The notes beneath the pieces are model-generated. The model saw only the letters and a program-made list of their open reading frames with translations. It was not told the DNA's origin and ran no database searches. A DNA stretch of 64,000 nt from Mitsuaria sp. PDC51 (lineage in GTDB: Bacteria > Pseudomonadota > Gammaproteobacteria > Burkholderiales > Burkholderiaceae_C): assembly GCF_900113225.1 (NCBI RefSeq), contig NZ_FOZE01000002.1, forward strand, positions 558,001 to 622,000. The letters run 5' to 3'. Made by a program: the position numbers and the translations under genes. Below are positions 8,978-21,100 of this stretch, in pieces; position 1 is the first letter of the stretch, and each line of letters opens with the position of its first letter.

Positions 8978-9574
8978 ATGACACCCGAATTGACGACCGA
9001 GATCGCCGCCGCCGCCGCCCGCCTGGTGGTGGAGGAAGGCCTGGAATACGGCCCCGCCAAGTCGCGCGCGCTGAAGGTGCTCGGCCTGCCGCCGCGCACC
9101 GCGCTGCCCAGCAACGATGAACTGGAAGACCAGGTACGCGAGTATCTGGACATCTTCTGCGCCGACACGCAGCCGGCCGAGCTGCTGGCCCTGCGCGAAC
9201 TGGCCGCCACCTGGATGGAGCGGCTGGCCGAGTTCCGCCCCCACCTGAGCGGCGCCGTCTGGCGCGGCACCGCCACCCGGCTGTCCCACATCCATCTGCA
9301 GTTGTATTGCGATGACAGCAAATCGGCGGAGATCGCGCTGCTGAACCAGGGCGTGGACTATGACGTCGGCCAATCCCGCAATGCCAAGGGCGAAACCGTC
9401 GACCAGCTCGTCCTGGATGTGCCTTGCCGCGCGCTGAACGAGCGGGTGGCGATCGCGCTGACCATCCTGGATCACGACGACCTGCGCGGCGCGCTCAAGC
9501 CCGACGCGCGCGGCCGGACCGAACGCGGCGACCTCGCCGCGCTGCGCCAACTGCTGAACGGGAAGGAAGATTGA
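8978..9574 (+). CDS. conserved protein of unknown function
   Basis: Seen: 198 residues, soluble, no signal peptide. The N-terminal half is helical and acidic (LVVEEGLEYGPAKSRALKVLG). The middle contains AVWRGTATRLSHIHLQLYCDD, which loosely recalls the GSxxRG(T/E)xxxxSDIDL strand of the nucleotidyltransferase fold, although the second Asp is replaced by His (SHIHL). I recognise related Burkholderiales proteins next to tlpA-like genes but know no proven function. Its stop codon is immediately followed by the ATG of the thioredoxin-like gene, so the two are almost certainly translated from one mRNA. Confidence 0.7.
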   Translation: MTPELTTEIAAAAARLVVEEGLEYGPAKSRALKVLGLPPRTALPSNDELEDQVREYLDIFCADTQPAELLALRELAATWMERLAEFRPHLSGAVWRGTATRLSHIHLQLYCDDSKSAEIALLNQGVDYDVGQSRNAKGETVDQLVLDVPCRALNERVAIALTILDHDDLRGALKPDARGRTERGDLAALRQLLNGKED

Positions 9575-10135
9575 ATGCAACGACGCGCTGTTCTGGGACT
9601 GGGCGCCGCTGGCGTGGTGGCCGCCGGCGCGGGGGCCTACCTCGCGCTTCATCATGAAAGGCAGGCCGGCGGTGGGGGCGGCGCAGCGCCGTCGGGACCG
9701 CTCTCGGCGGAAGCCGCGGCGTTCTGGAACGCCAGCTTCGACACGCTCGACCAGCAGACCTACGAGCCCGGCGCCCACCTGCGCGGCAAGCCGCTGCTGC
9801 TGAACTTCTGGGCCACCTGGTGCGCGCCTTGCGTCAAGGAATTGCCGGAAATCAATCAGTTTCACGACGAGTTCTCCTCCAAGGGGTGGCACGTGCTCGG
9901 TCTGGCCGTCGACGCGCCGACGCCCGTGCGGGGCTTCCTCGAGAAACTTCCGTTGAAGTTCCAGGTCGCCCTCGCCGGGCTCACCGGCACCGATCTGTCC
10001 AAGACCCTGGGCAATGCCAAGGGAGGCCTGCCGTTTACCGTCGCCTTCAGCGCGCAAGGCGAGCCGATCTGGCGCAAGTTGGGAGCCACCCACCTGGAAG
10101 AACTGCGCGAGATGGCCCGCGCGATGAAGTCCTGA
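9575..10135 (+). CDS. TlpA-like periplasmic thiol-disulfide oxidoreductase
   Basis: Seen: 186 residues with a short N-terminal signal or anchor starting QRRAVLGLGAAGVVAAG (an RR pair at 3-4, so Tat export is possible) and a thioredoxin fold with WATWCAPCVKELPEI (Cys83 and Cys86). The Pro of the cis-Pro loop lies in KGGLPFTVAFS. Known: TlpA/ResA proteins reduce periplasmic disulfides, often for cytochrome c or cytochrome oxidase assembly. The client here is not indicated. It begins directly at the stop codon of the preceding gene. The 167 bases between it and aroQ hold a small stem (AAGCC/GGCTT around 10195-10214) with an AT-rich loop. Confidence 0.88.
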   Translation: MQRRAVLGLGAAGVVAAGAGAYLALHHERQAGGGGGAAPSGPLSAEAAAFWNASFDTLDQQTYEPGAHLRGKPLLLNFWATWCAPCVKELPEINQFHDEFSSKGWHVLGLAVDAPTPVRGFLEKLPLKFQVALAGLTGTDLSKTLGNAKGGLPFTVAFSAQGEPIWRKLGATHLEELREMARAMKS

Positions 10136-10255
10136 AGCCTCGACCGAAGGCTCGTCAAGGCCTGCTCGGCCATAGCGGGCGGCCTGAAGCTGGTCAAGCC
10201 TTTTATTTTTGGCTTGCTGCCGGGATCTGAACCCAAAAGGCGTAAAGTCCACCCT

Positions 10256-10283
10256 TTTACGCTTCTAGTGTCTTCGCTCTAAT
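10256..10283 (+). promoter_or_regulatory. candidate sigma-70 promoter of aroQ-accB-accC
   Basis: Seen: TTTACG (10256-10261) and TCTAAT (10278-10283) separated by 16 bases, 20 bases before the aroQ ATG. A 7-bp stem GCGTAAA/TTTACGC overlaps the -35 element (about 10240-10262). Confidence 0.45.
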
Positions 10284-10302
10284 TGGCGGGACCGGTCGCT
10301 GA

Positions 10303-10755
10303 ATGCAAGTCCTGGTACTACACGGCCCCAACCTCAACCTGCTCGGCACCCGAGAGCCTGGGGTCTACGGCGCGACCACTTTGGCGGAGATCGACGCAGA
10401 TCTTCGCCGGATCGCGCAGGAAGCCGGCGTAGCTCTGGAGAGCTATCAAAGCAACCACGAAGGTGGCTTGGTAGACCGCATTCAAGCAGCCGGACGCGAC
10501 GGCACGCGCTTCATCATCATCAATCCGGCGGCCTACACCCACACCAGCGTCGCGATCCGCGATGCGCTTGCGGCGGTGGCGCTGCCGGTGATTGAAGTGC
10601 ATCTGTCCAACATCCACAAGCGCGAACCGTTCCGTCACCACAGCTACGTGTCGCCGGTCGCGGAAGGCGTGATCTGCGGACTGGGTCCGGCCGGCTACCG
10701 GTTGGCGCTGCAGTTCGCGATCCAGCAATTGAGCCGGCCGGCCTCGTCCCCCTGA
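10303..10755 (+). CDS. aroQ: 3-dehydroquinate dehydratase, type II
   Basis: Seen: 150 residues, the usual length. The N-terminal [17 protein letters not shown] carries the catalytic Tyr and the flexible-lid Arg, [12 protein letters not shown] and [16 protein letters not shown] follow, and [20 protein letters not shown] holds the active-site His. It converts 3-dehydroquinate to 3-dehydroshikimate as a dodecamer. It lies directly upstream of accB, an order common in proteobacteria, so aroQ-accB-accC is probably one transcript. Confidence 0.97.
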   Translation: MQVLVLHGPNLNLLGTREPGVYGATTLAEIDADLRRIAQEAGVALESYQSNHEGGLVDRIQAAGRDGTRFIIINPAAYTHTSVAIRDALAAVALPVIEVHLSNIHKREPFRHHSYVSPVAEGVICGLGPAGYRLALQFAIQQLSRPASSP

Positions 10756-10828
10756 GCGCCGCGGTCCGCCTGCCGCCGGACCGGAAGACAACCCGAAGAT
10801 CACAACCGATCCCCGTTGGAGAGTTCAT

Positions 10829-11296
10829 ATGGATTTGCGCAAGCTCAAGACCCTGATCGACCTCGTCTCCGAGTCGAACATCTCTGAACTTGAAATCACC
10901 GAGGCCGATGGCAAGGTGCGCATCGTCAAGTCCGATGGCCAGCCCGTCGTGGCGGCCATGCCCATGATGCAGGCGCCGCAGATGGTCGCCGCGCCGGCAG
11001 CGCAGGCCGCCGCCCCGGTCGCCGCCGCACCTGTGGCCGCGCCGGCCCCGGCCGCGGAAACCGGCCACATCGTCAAGTCGCCGATGGTCGGCACCTTCTA
11101 CCGCGCCTCCAGCCCGAACGCCAAGCCGTTCGCCGAGGTCGGCCAGCAGGTCAAGGAAGGCGACCCGATCTGCATCATCGAGGCCATGAAGATCATGAAC
11201 GAGATCGAAGCCGACAAGACCGGCACGATCACGAAGATCCTGATCGAGAACGGCCAGCCGGTGGAATTCGGCCAATCGCTGATCGTCATCGAGTAA
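10829..11296 (+). CDS. accB: acetyl-CoA carboxylase biotin carboxyl carrier protein
   Basis: Seen: 155 residues. An N-terminal helical domain (1-35) is followed by an Ala/Pro-rich linker (about 45-75) and a biotinyl domain with the modified lysine in EAMKIMNEI (Lys121). The thumb motif [11 protein letters not shown] is present. It carries biotin between AccC and the AccAD carboxyltransferase in the first step of fatty acid synthesis. It is 11 bases upstream of accC, the standard operon. Confidence 0.97.
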   Translation: MDLRKLKTLIDLVSESNISELEITEADGKVRIVKSDGQPVVAAMPMMQAPQMVAAPAAQAAAPVAAAPVAAPAPAAETGHIVKSPMVGTFYRASSPNAKPFAEVGQQVKEGDPICIIEAMKIMNEIEADKTGTITKILIENGQPVEFGQSLIVIE

Positions 11297-11307
11297 GGCG
11301 GTCCGAG

Positions 11308-12657
<1,350 letters not shown>

Positions 12658-12709
12658 ACCGCAGGCGCTGCCCGATCAGCGCCGACCGCCGCTGAGCGAC
12701 AATGCGCAG

Positions 12710-12744
12710 GCCCTCAAGCGTGGACGCTGGTCCGCCTTGAGGGC
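12710..12744 (+). terminator. candidate hairpin after accC
   Basis: Seen: a 9-bp stem GCCCTCAAG/CTTGAGGGC (12710-12718 and 12736-12744) followed only by CTTCTCC, so the U-tract is weak. It may terminate accC or fold in the prmA leader. Confidence 0.4.
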
Positions 12745-12783
12745 TTCTCCATTTCAGAAGTCCCCCGAAGTCCCGGAGCCGCC

Positions 12784-13722
12784 ATGAGCGAAAACCACGG
12801 CGAAGACCACGCCAACGATCCCCTGCTGCACGAGCTCGTGCTGATCTGCCGCGAGGAGGATGTCGAGACCGTCAGCGACGCGCTGATGGAGATCGATTCG
12901 CTGGCCGTCTCCGTCGAGGATGCCGATGCCGACACGCCCGCGGAGCGCGCGCTGTTCGGCGAGCCCGGCATGCCGGCGCCGCGCGCGGGCTGGGAGCGCT
13001 CGGTGGTGAAGGCGCTGTTCGCCGAGGAAGCCGAGGCCACCGAAGCCGCGACGCTGATCCTGGCGCAGGACTGGGCCACCGACGTCCACGTGCAGGCGAT
13101 CCAGACCGTCGCGCAGCAGGACTGGGTGCGGCTGACGCAATCGCAATTCGCGCCGGTGGAGATCACGCCGGAGTTCTGGATCGTCCCGTCCTGGCACGAG
13201 GCGCCGGCGCAGGCGCGGCAGGTCATGCGGCTCGACCCGGGCTTGGCATTCGGCACCGGCACCCATCCGACGACACGCATGTGCCTGCGCTGGATCGCGC
13301 GCCACGGCGCCGAGGCCGCCCACTGGGATCGCGTGCTCGACTACGGCTGCGGCTCCGGCATCCTGGCCATCGCGGCCGGCTTGTTCGGCGCGAAGTCCAT
13401 CGACGCCGTCGACATCGACCCGGCCGCGCTGATCGCCTCGACGCACAACGCCAAGGACAACGGCGTGACGCTGAACGCCGCGATGCCCGATGCCGCGAAC
13501 GGCGAGTACCCGGTGGTGCTGGCCAACATCCTGGCCACGCCGCTGAAGCTGCTGGCGCCGCTGCTGTGCAACCACCTGCGCCCGGGCGCGCACCTGGTGC
13601 TGGCCGGCATCCTCGAGCGCCAGGCCGATGAGTTAAAGGCCGCTTACGCGCCGCACGTGGCCCTCGAGGTCGCCGACAGCGAGGACGGCTGGATCCTGAT
13701 GACGGCGCGTCGCCCTGCCTGA
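12784..13722 (+). CDS. prmA: ribosomal protein L11 methyltransferase
   Basis: Seen: 312 residues. The N-terminal substrate-recognition domain (about 1-110) begins LLHELVLICREEDVETVSDAL; the C-terminal class I methyltransferase has the SAM motif VLDYGCGSGILAIAAG (about 184-199) and LGLAFGTGTHPTTRMCL-type residues before it. The VVLANILATPLK strand is the typical NxL-type motif IV. It trimethylates L11 at several amino groups. It follows accC, as in many beta- and gamma-proteobacteria. Confidence 0.96.
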   Translation: MSENHGEDHANDPLLHELVLICREEDVETVSDALMEIDSLAVSVEDADADTPAERALFGEPGMPAPRAGWERSVVKALFAEEAEATEAATLILAQDWATDVHVQAIQTVAQQDWVRLTQSQFAPVEITPEFWIVPSWHEAPAQARQVMRLDPGLAFGTGTHPTTRMCLRWIARHGAEAAHWDRVLDYGCGSGILAIAAGLFGAKSIDAVDIDPAALIASTHNAKDNGVTLNAAMPDAANGEYPVVLANILATPLKLLAPLLCNHLRPGAHLVLAGILERQADELKAAYAPHVALEVADSEDGWILMTARRPA

Positions 13723-13911
13723 TCCATCGCTCGAAGGACCACTCGCCGCACGCACGCTGACCCGCCTGACCGATCACCTGCGGGCATCCCCATTGCCTCG
13801 CCCGGGCCGATGAACAGCCACATCGCGTGGTCGCGCGCCCGTGGTGACGGTGTGTCAACCGGGGGGTGTTCGCGTCAAGGACTGACCCTGCTTCGTGGCA
13901 TCATCGCGCCC

Positions 13912-15414
13912 ATGAATCTCGCGACCCGCTGCACGACCTGCGGCACCATCTTCCGGGTGGTGCAGGACCAGCTGCGCGTCTCCGAAGGCTGGGTCCGCTG
14001 CGGCCGCTGCGCCGAGGTCTTCGATGCCCGCGAGCAGCTATTCGATCTCGAGCGCGACAGCCCGCCGCCCTGGCCGCCGCTGAGCCCCTCGGCGGAGCCC
14101 GCGCCGGTCGACCGCCGCCCGCCGCCGCCCGCGCCGACGCCGCCCCCGCCGGCCTATCGCGACGACTTCCCGCCGAGCCAGCCCGCGCCCTTGCCGCCAT
14201 CGAGGCCGGTTGCGCCGCCCCCGCCGGTCTTCGCGCCGGAGCCCGTCTTCGCACCGGAGCCGCCGGCTCACCACCAACCACCGCGCGACAGCGGCTGGAT
14301 CGCCGCCGACGACGAGTCGCTCAATCCCTTCGCGCCGCCGCGCCGCATGGCCGACGACGAGCCGATGGACGACATCGTCGATGCGCGCTTCAACGCGACC
14401 GGCGTCGACGAACGTCCGCACGAAGCGCGCCGGGAACCCTTCCTCGAGGCACCCGCCGCGCCCGATCCGCGATCGCACCTGCCCGAACCCAAGGGCATGC
14501 GCTTCGAGGAGGATGAGCTGCCGCCGCCGATGATCGACGACGACGAGCGCCCTGACGTGACGCTGGCGCTGAGCCCGGCCACCGCGGCGCAGCTGCGCGC
14601 GAATGAACCGGCGCCGGAGCCGGACCTGGGGCCGTCGCTCGAACCTTCGTCGTCGATGATGGCGCCCGACGAGGACGCCATCGCCGAGGCCAAGCGCGCG
14701 GCCAAGGCCGCGAGGAAGCGCCGGTTCTGGAATCCGTTCAAGCGCCGCCGTGCCGCCGCGCCCCGACCGACGGAGAGCCCCGAAACCACGATGACGGTGC
14801 TGGCGGCGGAGTCCGAACTCCTGGCCGCCCGCGCGGCCGCGTCGACCGCCAGTGCGGACGCGATGTCCGCGCAGGGCTCACCGAGCGTGATGCCCGACCA
14901 GTTGCCGAGCTTCATGCGCCAGGCCGAGTCGGCACGACGCTGGAATCGCCCCGGCGTGCGCCTGGCGCTGGGCAGCGCCGCGACGGTCCTGGCGCTCGGG
15001 CTGATGGGCCAGTTGCTCTGGCATGCCCGCGAGGCGATCGCGGCGCAGTACCCGACGGCCAAGCCGGCGCTGGTTTCGGTGGCGCAGGCGCTGGGCCAGG
15101 AGATCAAGCCCTGGCAGCACATCGAAGCCTTGAGCGTCGAAAGCAGCAGCCTCAATCCGGCCGGCGCCGCCAACCACTACCGCTTCAGCATCAGCCTGCG
15201 CAATCGCAGCAATTGGGAAGTGGCGCAGCCGTGGGTGGACCTGAGCCTGACCGACGCGAGTGGCGTGCTGGTCGTGCGCCGCATGCTCTCGCCGGCCGAG
15301 ATGCAGGCCGGCCGCGTCGCGCTGCCGGCCGGCGCCGACCAGCAGCTGCAACTGGTCTTCGACAGCGGTACGCAGAAGATCAGCGGCTACTCGGTCGAGC
15401 TCTTCTACCCCTGA
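13912..15414 (+). CDS. zinc-ribbon DUF3426 single-pass membrane protein
   Basis: Seen: 500 residues in three parts. An N-terminal MJ0042-type zinc ribbon uses Cys7, Cys10, Cys30 and Cys33 (RCTTCGTIFRVV and RCGRCAEVFD). A long low-complexity Pro- and Asp/Glu-rich cytoplasmic segment follows (about 45-345), including a basic patch AKRAAKAARKRRFWNPF near 265. One membrane helix (about 350-370) precedes a C-terminal DUF3426 domain of about 120 residues. The family commonly follows prmA in beta-proteobacteria; its function is not established. The upstream start at 13810 is rejected because the zinc ribbon begins directly at 13912. A CATCAT hexamer 13 bases before the ATG may be a -10 with a near-leaderless start. 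Confidence 0.88.
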   Translation: MNLATRCTTCGTIFRVVQDQLRVSEGWVRCGRCAEVFDAREQLFDLERDSPPPWPPLSPSAEPAPVDRRPPPPAPTPPPPAYRDDFPPSQPAPLPPSRPVAPPPPVFAPEPVFAPEPPAHHQPPRDSGWIAADDESLNPFAPPRRMADDEPMDDIVDARFNATGVDERPHEARREPFLEAPAAPDPRSHLPEPKGMRFEEDELPPPMIDDDERPDVTLALSPATAAQLRANEPAPEPDLGPSLEPSSSMMAPDEDAIAEAKRAAKAARKRRFWNPFKRRRAAAPRPTESPETTMTVLAAESELLAARAAASTASADAMSAQGSPSVMPDQLPSFMRQAESARRWNRPGVRLALGSAATVLALGLMGQLLWHAREAIAAQYPTAKPALVSVAQALGQEIKPWQHIEALSVESSSLNPAGAANHYRFSISLRNRSNWEVAQPWVDLSLTDASGVLVVRRMLSPAEMQAGRVALPAGADQQLQLVFDSGTQKISGYSVELFYP

Positions 15415-15458
15415 CCGGGGACACGGGCCACCGCCCGAACGATCCTTCTCCCTCTGAT

Positions 15459-15486
15459 GGGCGCCGCGCAGGCGCCCTTCTTCTTT
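15459..15486 (+). terminator. intrinsic terminator after the DUF3426 gene
   Basis: Seen: a 7-bp stem GGGCGCC/GGCGCCC (15459-15465, 15471-15477) followed by TTCTTCTTT, on the plus strand 45 bases after the stop. Confidence 0.75.
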
Positions 15487-15510
15487 GGCGACCCCAATGG
15501 GAGGCCGCAA

Positions 15511-15536
15511 AGAAAAAACCCGGCTTGCGCCGGGTT
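15511..15536 (-). terminator. intrinsic terminator of the histone H1-like gene
   Basis: Seen: on the minus strand an 8-bp stem AACCCGGC/GCCGGGTT (15517-15524, 15529-15536) with a 4-base loop is followed by a run of six T. It lies 48 bases after the stop of the H1-like gene and, with the plus-strand hairpin just before it, separates the two convergent genes. Confidence 0.85.
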
Positions 15537-15583
15537 CGGAGGGCTCGACGAACCGGACCCGAAGGTCCGGTCATCGTTCAAGC

Positions 15584-16207
15584 TCAGGGCTTGTTGCCGG
15601 TCGGGAAGGGCCAGGCGGCTTGCGGGCTCAGCGCGGTCTTCGCAGCCGGGGCCGGCGCAGCGGCAGGCTTGGCAGCGGGGGCAGCGGCAGGCTTGGCAGC
15701 AGCCTTCTTCGGTGCAGCGGCCTTCTTCGGAGCAGCAGCCTTCTTGGCGGCCGGCTTCGCAGCAGGCTTGGCGGCGGCCTTGGGGGCAGCCTTCTTCGCA
15801 GCAGCGGCCTTCTTGGCAGGCGCAGCCTTCTTCGCGGCGGGCTTCGCAGCCTTGGCAGTGGCCTTGATCGGCGGCTTCTTGGCGGCAGAGGCCTTCTTGG
15901 CCGGCGCAGCCTTCTTGGCAGCGACCTTCTTGGCCGGTGCGGCCTTCTTGGCCGCAACCTTCTTCGCCGGTGCCGCCTTCTTCGCAGCAGCCGCCTTCTT
16001 GGCCGGAGCGGCCTTCTTCGCCGGCGCCGCCTTCTTCGCAGCAGCGGCCTTCTTCGCCGGCGCAGCCTTCTTGGCCGGAGCGGCCTTCTTCGCCGGCGCG
16101 GCCTTCTTGGCCGGAGCCGCCTTCTTCGCGGCCGGAGCCTTCTTCGCAGCGGCCTTCTTGGCCGGAGCCGCCTTCTTGGCCGGAGCGGCCTTCTTCGCAG
16201 TTGCCAT
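15584..16207 (-). CDS. histone H1-like Ala/Lys/Pro-rich DNA-binding protein
   Basis: Seen: 207 residues made almost wholly of Ala, Lys and Pro in the repeating pattern AAPAKKA, with variants such as AAAAKKA and VAAKKA, and a short non-repetitive tail SPQAAWPFPTGNKP. No folded domain is visible. This is the AlgP/HctB-like, eukaryotic-histone-H1-C-terminus-like class found in Burkholderiales and Bordetella (BpH1), which binds DNA non-specifically and changes in length between strains through repeat slippage. A strong Shine-Dalgarno AAGGAGA precedes the ATG. It lies downstream of nrdB but has its own leader with a perfect palindrome. Confidence 0.88.
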   Translation of the reverse strand: MATAKKAAPAKKAAPAKKAAAKKAPAAKKAAPAKKAAPAKKAAPAKKAAPAKKAAAAKKAAPAKKAAPAKKAAAAKKAAPAKKVAAKKAAPAKKVAAKKAAPAKKASAAKKPPIKATAKAAKPAAKKAAPAKKAAAAKKAAPKAAAKPAAKPAAKKAAAPKKAAAPKKAAAKPAAAPAAKPAAAPAPAAKTALSPQAAWPFPTGNKP

Positions 16208-16246
16208 TTCAGTTCTCCTTGATCAAGTGGAAATAGCCCTGCCCGT

Positions 16247-16262
16247 CATCAACCGGTTGATG
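16247..16262. promoter_or_regulatory. perfect 16-bp palindrome upstream of the H1-like gene
   Basis: Seen: CATCAACCGGTTGATG is a perfect inverted repeat centred 47 bases upstream of the ATG of the H1-like gene. A second short palindrome CTTGATCAAG (16219-16228) overlaps the ribosome-binding region. Inferred: an operator for a dimeric regulator, or a stem in the leader; no regulator can be named. Confidence 0.45.
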
Positions 16263-16430
16263 CCGGTGCAGGTATTCACCGCCCACGACGCGCGGGAGTT
16301 GCGCTCCGCGGTGCGGTGAATCGGGTTGCGGTGCGCCTCCGCCGCTTCTATGTCGGTCGGTCGGCGCATCGCCAAGCTTGATCTCTTCTTCAACAAACAA
16401 TGCTCGAGGGTCACTCCGCCTCGGACCTCA

Positions 16431-17603
16431 TCAGTCCCAGGACAGCGCGCCGCCCGATTGGTATTCGATCACTCGCGTTTCGAAGAAGTTGCGTTCCTTC
16501 TTCAGGTCAATCATTTCGCTCATCCAGGGGAACGGGTTTTCCTCGTTCGGGAAGAGCGCTTCCAGGCCGATCTGCGTCGCGCGACGATTCGCGATGTAGC
16601 GCAGGTAGCCCTTGAACATGGCCGCGTTCAGGCCCAGCACGCCGCGCGGCATCGTGTCCTCGGCGTAGCGGTACTCGAGCTCCACGGCCTTCTGGAACAG
16701 CGCCTTGATCTCCGCGCGGAATTCAGGCGTCCACAGGTGCGGGTTCTCGAGCTTGATCTGGTTGATCAGGTCGATGCCGAAGTTGCAGTGCATCGACTCG
16801 TCGCGCAGGATGTACTGGTACTGCTCGGCAGCACCGGTCATCTTGTTCTGGCGGCCCAGCGCCAGGATCTGCGTGAAGCCGACGTAGAAGAACAGGCCTT
16901 CCATCAGGCAGGCGAAGACGATCAGCGACTTGAGCAGCGTCTGATCGTTCTCCGGGGTGCCGGTGACGAAGTTGGGATCCATGATCGCGTCGATGAACGG
17001 GATCAGGAATTCGTCCTTGTCGCGGATCGACTGCACCTCGTGATAGGCGTTGAAGATCTCGCTCTCGTCCAGGCCCAGCGACTCGACGATGTATTGGTAG
17101 GCGTGGGTGTGGATCGCTTCCTCGAAGGCCTGGCGCAGCAGGAACTGGCGGGCTTCGGGGGCCGTGATGTGGCGGTAGGTGCCCAGCACGATGTTGTTGG
17201 CGGCCAGCGAATCGGCGGTCACGAAGAAGCCGAGGTTGCGCTTGATGATTCTGCGTTCATCGTCGGTCAGACCGTTCGGGTCCTTCCACAGCGCGATGTC
17301 GCGGGACATGTTCACTTCCTGCGGCATCCAGTGATTCGCGCAGGTGGCGAGGTACTTCTCCCACGCCCACTTGTACTTGAACGGGACCAGCTGGTTGACG
17401 TCGGTCTGGCCGTTGATGATGCGTTTGTCGGCGACGTTCACACGGCGCTCGCTCGCGTTGGCGATCGACGAGGCAGAAGAGGACACCGAACCCGCCGCGG
17501 AGGCGGCGGCATCACGCGCGACGGCTTGCGTCGCTGCGTGGATCGATGCGCCCGACTGCGGCGCGTTGCTCGAAGGTTGACGGTCTTCTTCCCAAACCAG
17601 CAT
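16431..17603 (-). CDS. nrdB: class Ia ribonucleotide reductase beta subunit
   Basis: Seen: 390 residues with the ferritin-like metal ligands in [23 protein letters not shown] and [11 protein letters not shown], and the radical-transfer C-terminus. It houses the tyrosyl radical for NrdA. The start at 17603 (MLVWEEDRQ) has AGGAAG upstream; the open frame upstream is not part of the family. Residues about 10-55 form a Ser/Ala-rich extension before the conserved [20 protein letters not shown], seen in related beta-proteobacteria. It lies downstream of nrdA but 315 bases away and with its own promoter-like sequence. Confidence 0.97.
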   Translation of the reverse strand: MLVWEEDRQPSSNAPQSGASIHAATQAVARDAAASAAGSVSSSASSIANASERRVNVADKRIINGQTDVNQLVPFKYKWAWEKYLATCANHWMPQEVNMSRDIALWKDPNGLTDDERRIIKRNLGFFVTADSLAANNIVLGTYRHITAPEARQFLLRQAFEEAIHTHAYQYIVESLGLDESEIFNAYHEVQSIRDKDEFLIPFIDAIMDPNFVTGTPENDQTLLKSLIVFACLMEGLFFYVGFTQILALGRQNKMTGAAEQYQYILRDESMHCNFGIDLINQIKLENPHLWTPEFRAEIKALFQKAVELEYRYAEDTMPRGVLGLNAAMFKGYLRYIANRRATQIGLEALFPNEENPFPWMSEMIDLKKERNFFETRVIEYQSGGALSWD

Positions 17604-17625
17604 GGTGGTCTTCCTATGGTCGCGG

Positions 17626-17654
17626 ATTATCGGAGTGTTGTGTTCAAACACAAA
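17626..17654 (-). promoter_or_regulatory. candidate nrdB promoter with overlapping inverted repeat
   Basis: Seen on the minus strand: TTTGTG (17654-17649) and GATAAT (17631-17626) with a 17-base spacer; a start site would leave a leader of about 20 bases containing AGGAAG. An inverted repeat GTGTT-N2-AACAC (17640-17651) overlaps the -35 end and could be an operator. It does not match the NrdR box found before nrdA. The rest of 17655-17879 between nrdA and nrdB shows no gene. Confidence 0.5.
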
Positions 17655-17879
17655 GGACTTCTTGACTTTGACGCCGCTTCGCTGTTGCTGGTCCGCATCG
17701 CATTCGATGCGTCGGACCACGTGCGTCGCATCTCCTGATGAGTGCGATGCCGCGCGATCTCGGCACGCGGCGGGAGCCGGAGCGGACGTCCGATCAAGCA
17801 TTCATCGATCGCTCGCGAGGCCGGGCGGAAAAATCGCCGATCGCCGCGAACATCGATGAACACTCGCATCGCGAGCGTC

Positions 17880-17910
17880 GGAGGTATCGACGCATGACGT
17901 CGACACCTCC
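17880..17910 (-). terminator. hairpin after nrdA
   Basis: Seen: a 13-bp stem with one mismatch (17880-17892 and 17898-17910) and a 5-base loop, starting 8 bases after the nrdA stop. No U-tract follows, so it may protect the mRNA 3' end or attenuate read-through to nrdB rather than terminate fully. Confidence 0.5.
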
Positions 17911-17918
17911 TGTTTCGA

Positions 17919-20846
<2,928 letters not shown>

Positions 20847-20873
20847 GGGATCCTCGTCTGTTCTGGTGTCTGG

Positions 20874-20921
20874 AAAAACAAAAAAGCTTCGCCCGGCCCG
20901 GCTTGTCCGAAGGGCCCGGCG
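20874..20921 (-). terminator. intrinsic-terminator-like hairpin in the nrdA leader
   Basis: Seen on the minus strand: CGCCGGGCCC (20921-20912) pairs with GGGCCGGGCG (20899-20890) over 10 bp with one mismatch, followed by AAGC and the tract TTTTTTGTTTTT (20885-20874). It ends 27 bases before the nrdA ATG and after the nrdA promoter, so it would stop transcription before the gene unless prevented. Inferred: an attenuator. Confidence 0.6.
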
Positions 20922-20922
20922 A

Positions 20923-21033
20923 TCAGGGGGTCAGGTGATGTCGGCGGTGCTGCTGATGCGCCCGGACTTGGGATTCCCGGTCCTCCGACCAAGGGGTCGG
21001 CAGCGCGGGCAAGACGTCTGAGGGAGCATTCAT
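20923..21033 (-). CDS. possible 36-codon leader peptide of nrdA
   Basis: Seen: an ATG at 21033 opens a 36-codon frame that ends in TGA two bases before the terminator-like hairpin, the layout of a translated attenuator leader. The end of the peptide is rich in His, Arg and Gln (HQQHRRHH) and the start in Pro. Against it: no Shine-Dalgarno precedes the ATG and short frames are common in GC-rich DNA. A 6-bp hairpin CCGACC/GGTCGG (20985-21000) lies inside it. Confidence 0.3.
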   Translation of the reverse strand: MNAPSDVLPALPTPWSEDRESQVRAHQQHRRHHLTP

Positions 21034-21069
21034 CGCCGTGTTTGCGAAGTCAGCAGGATAGCATGCAAA

Positions 21070-21100
21070 ACACTATATCTAGTGGTCACGGCACCTTCAA
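21070..21100 (-). promoter_or_regulatory. nrdA promoter overlapped by an NrdR-like box
   Basis: Seen on the minus strand: TTGAAG (21100-21095) and TATAGT (21077-21072) with a 17-base spacer. The sequence ACACTATATCTAGTGG (21070-21085, plus-strand reading) closely matches the known NrdR box ACACTATATNTAGTGT and covers the -10. Known: NrdR with bound dATP represses ribonucleotide reductase genes, usually through two boxes about 30 bp apart; I see only one clear box. Confidence 0.75.
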
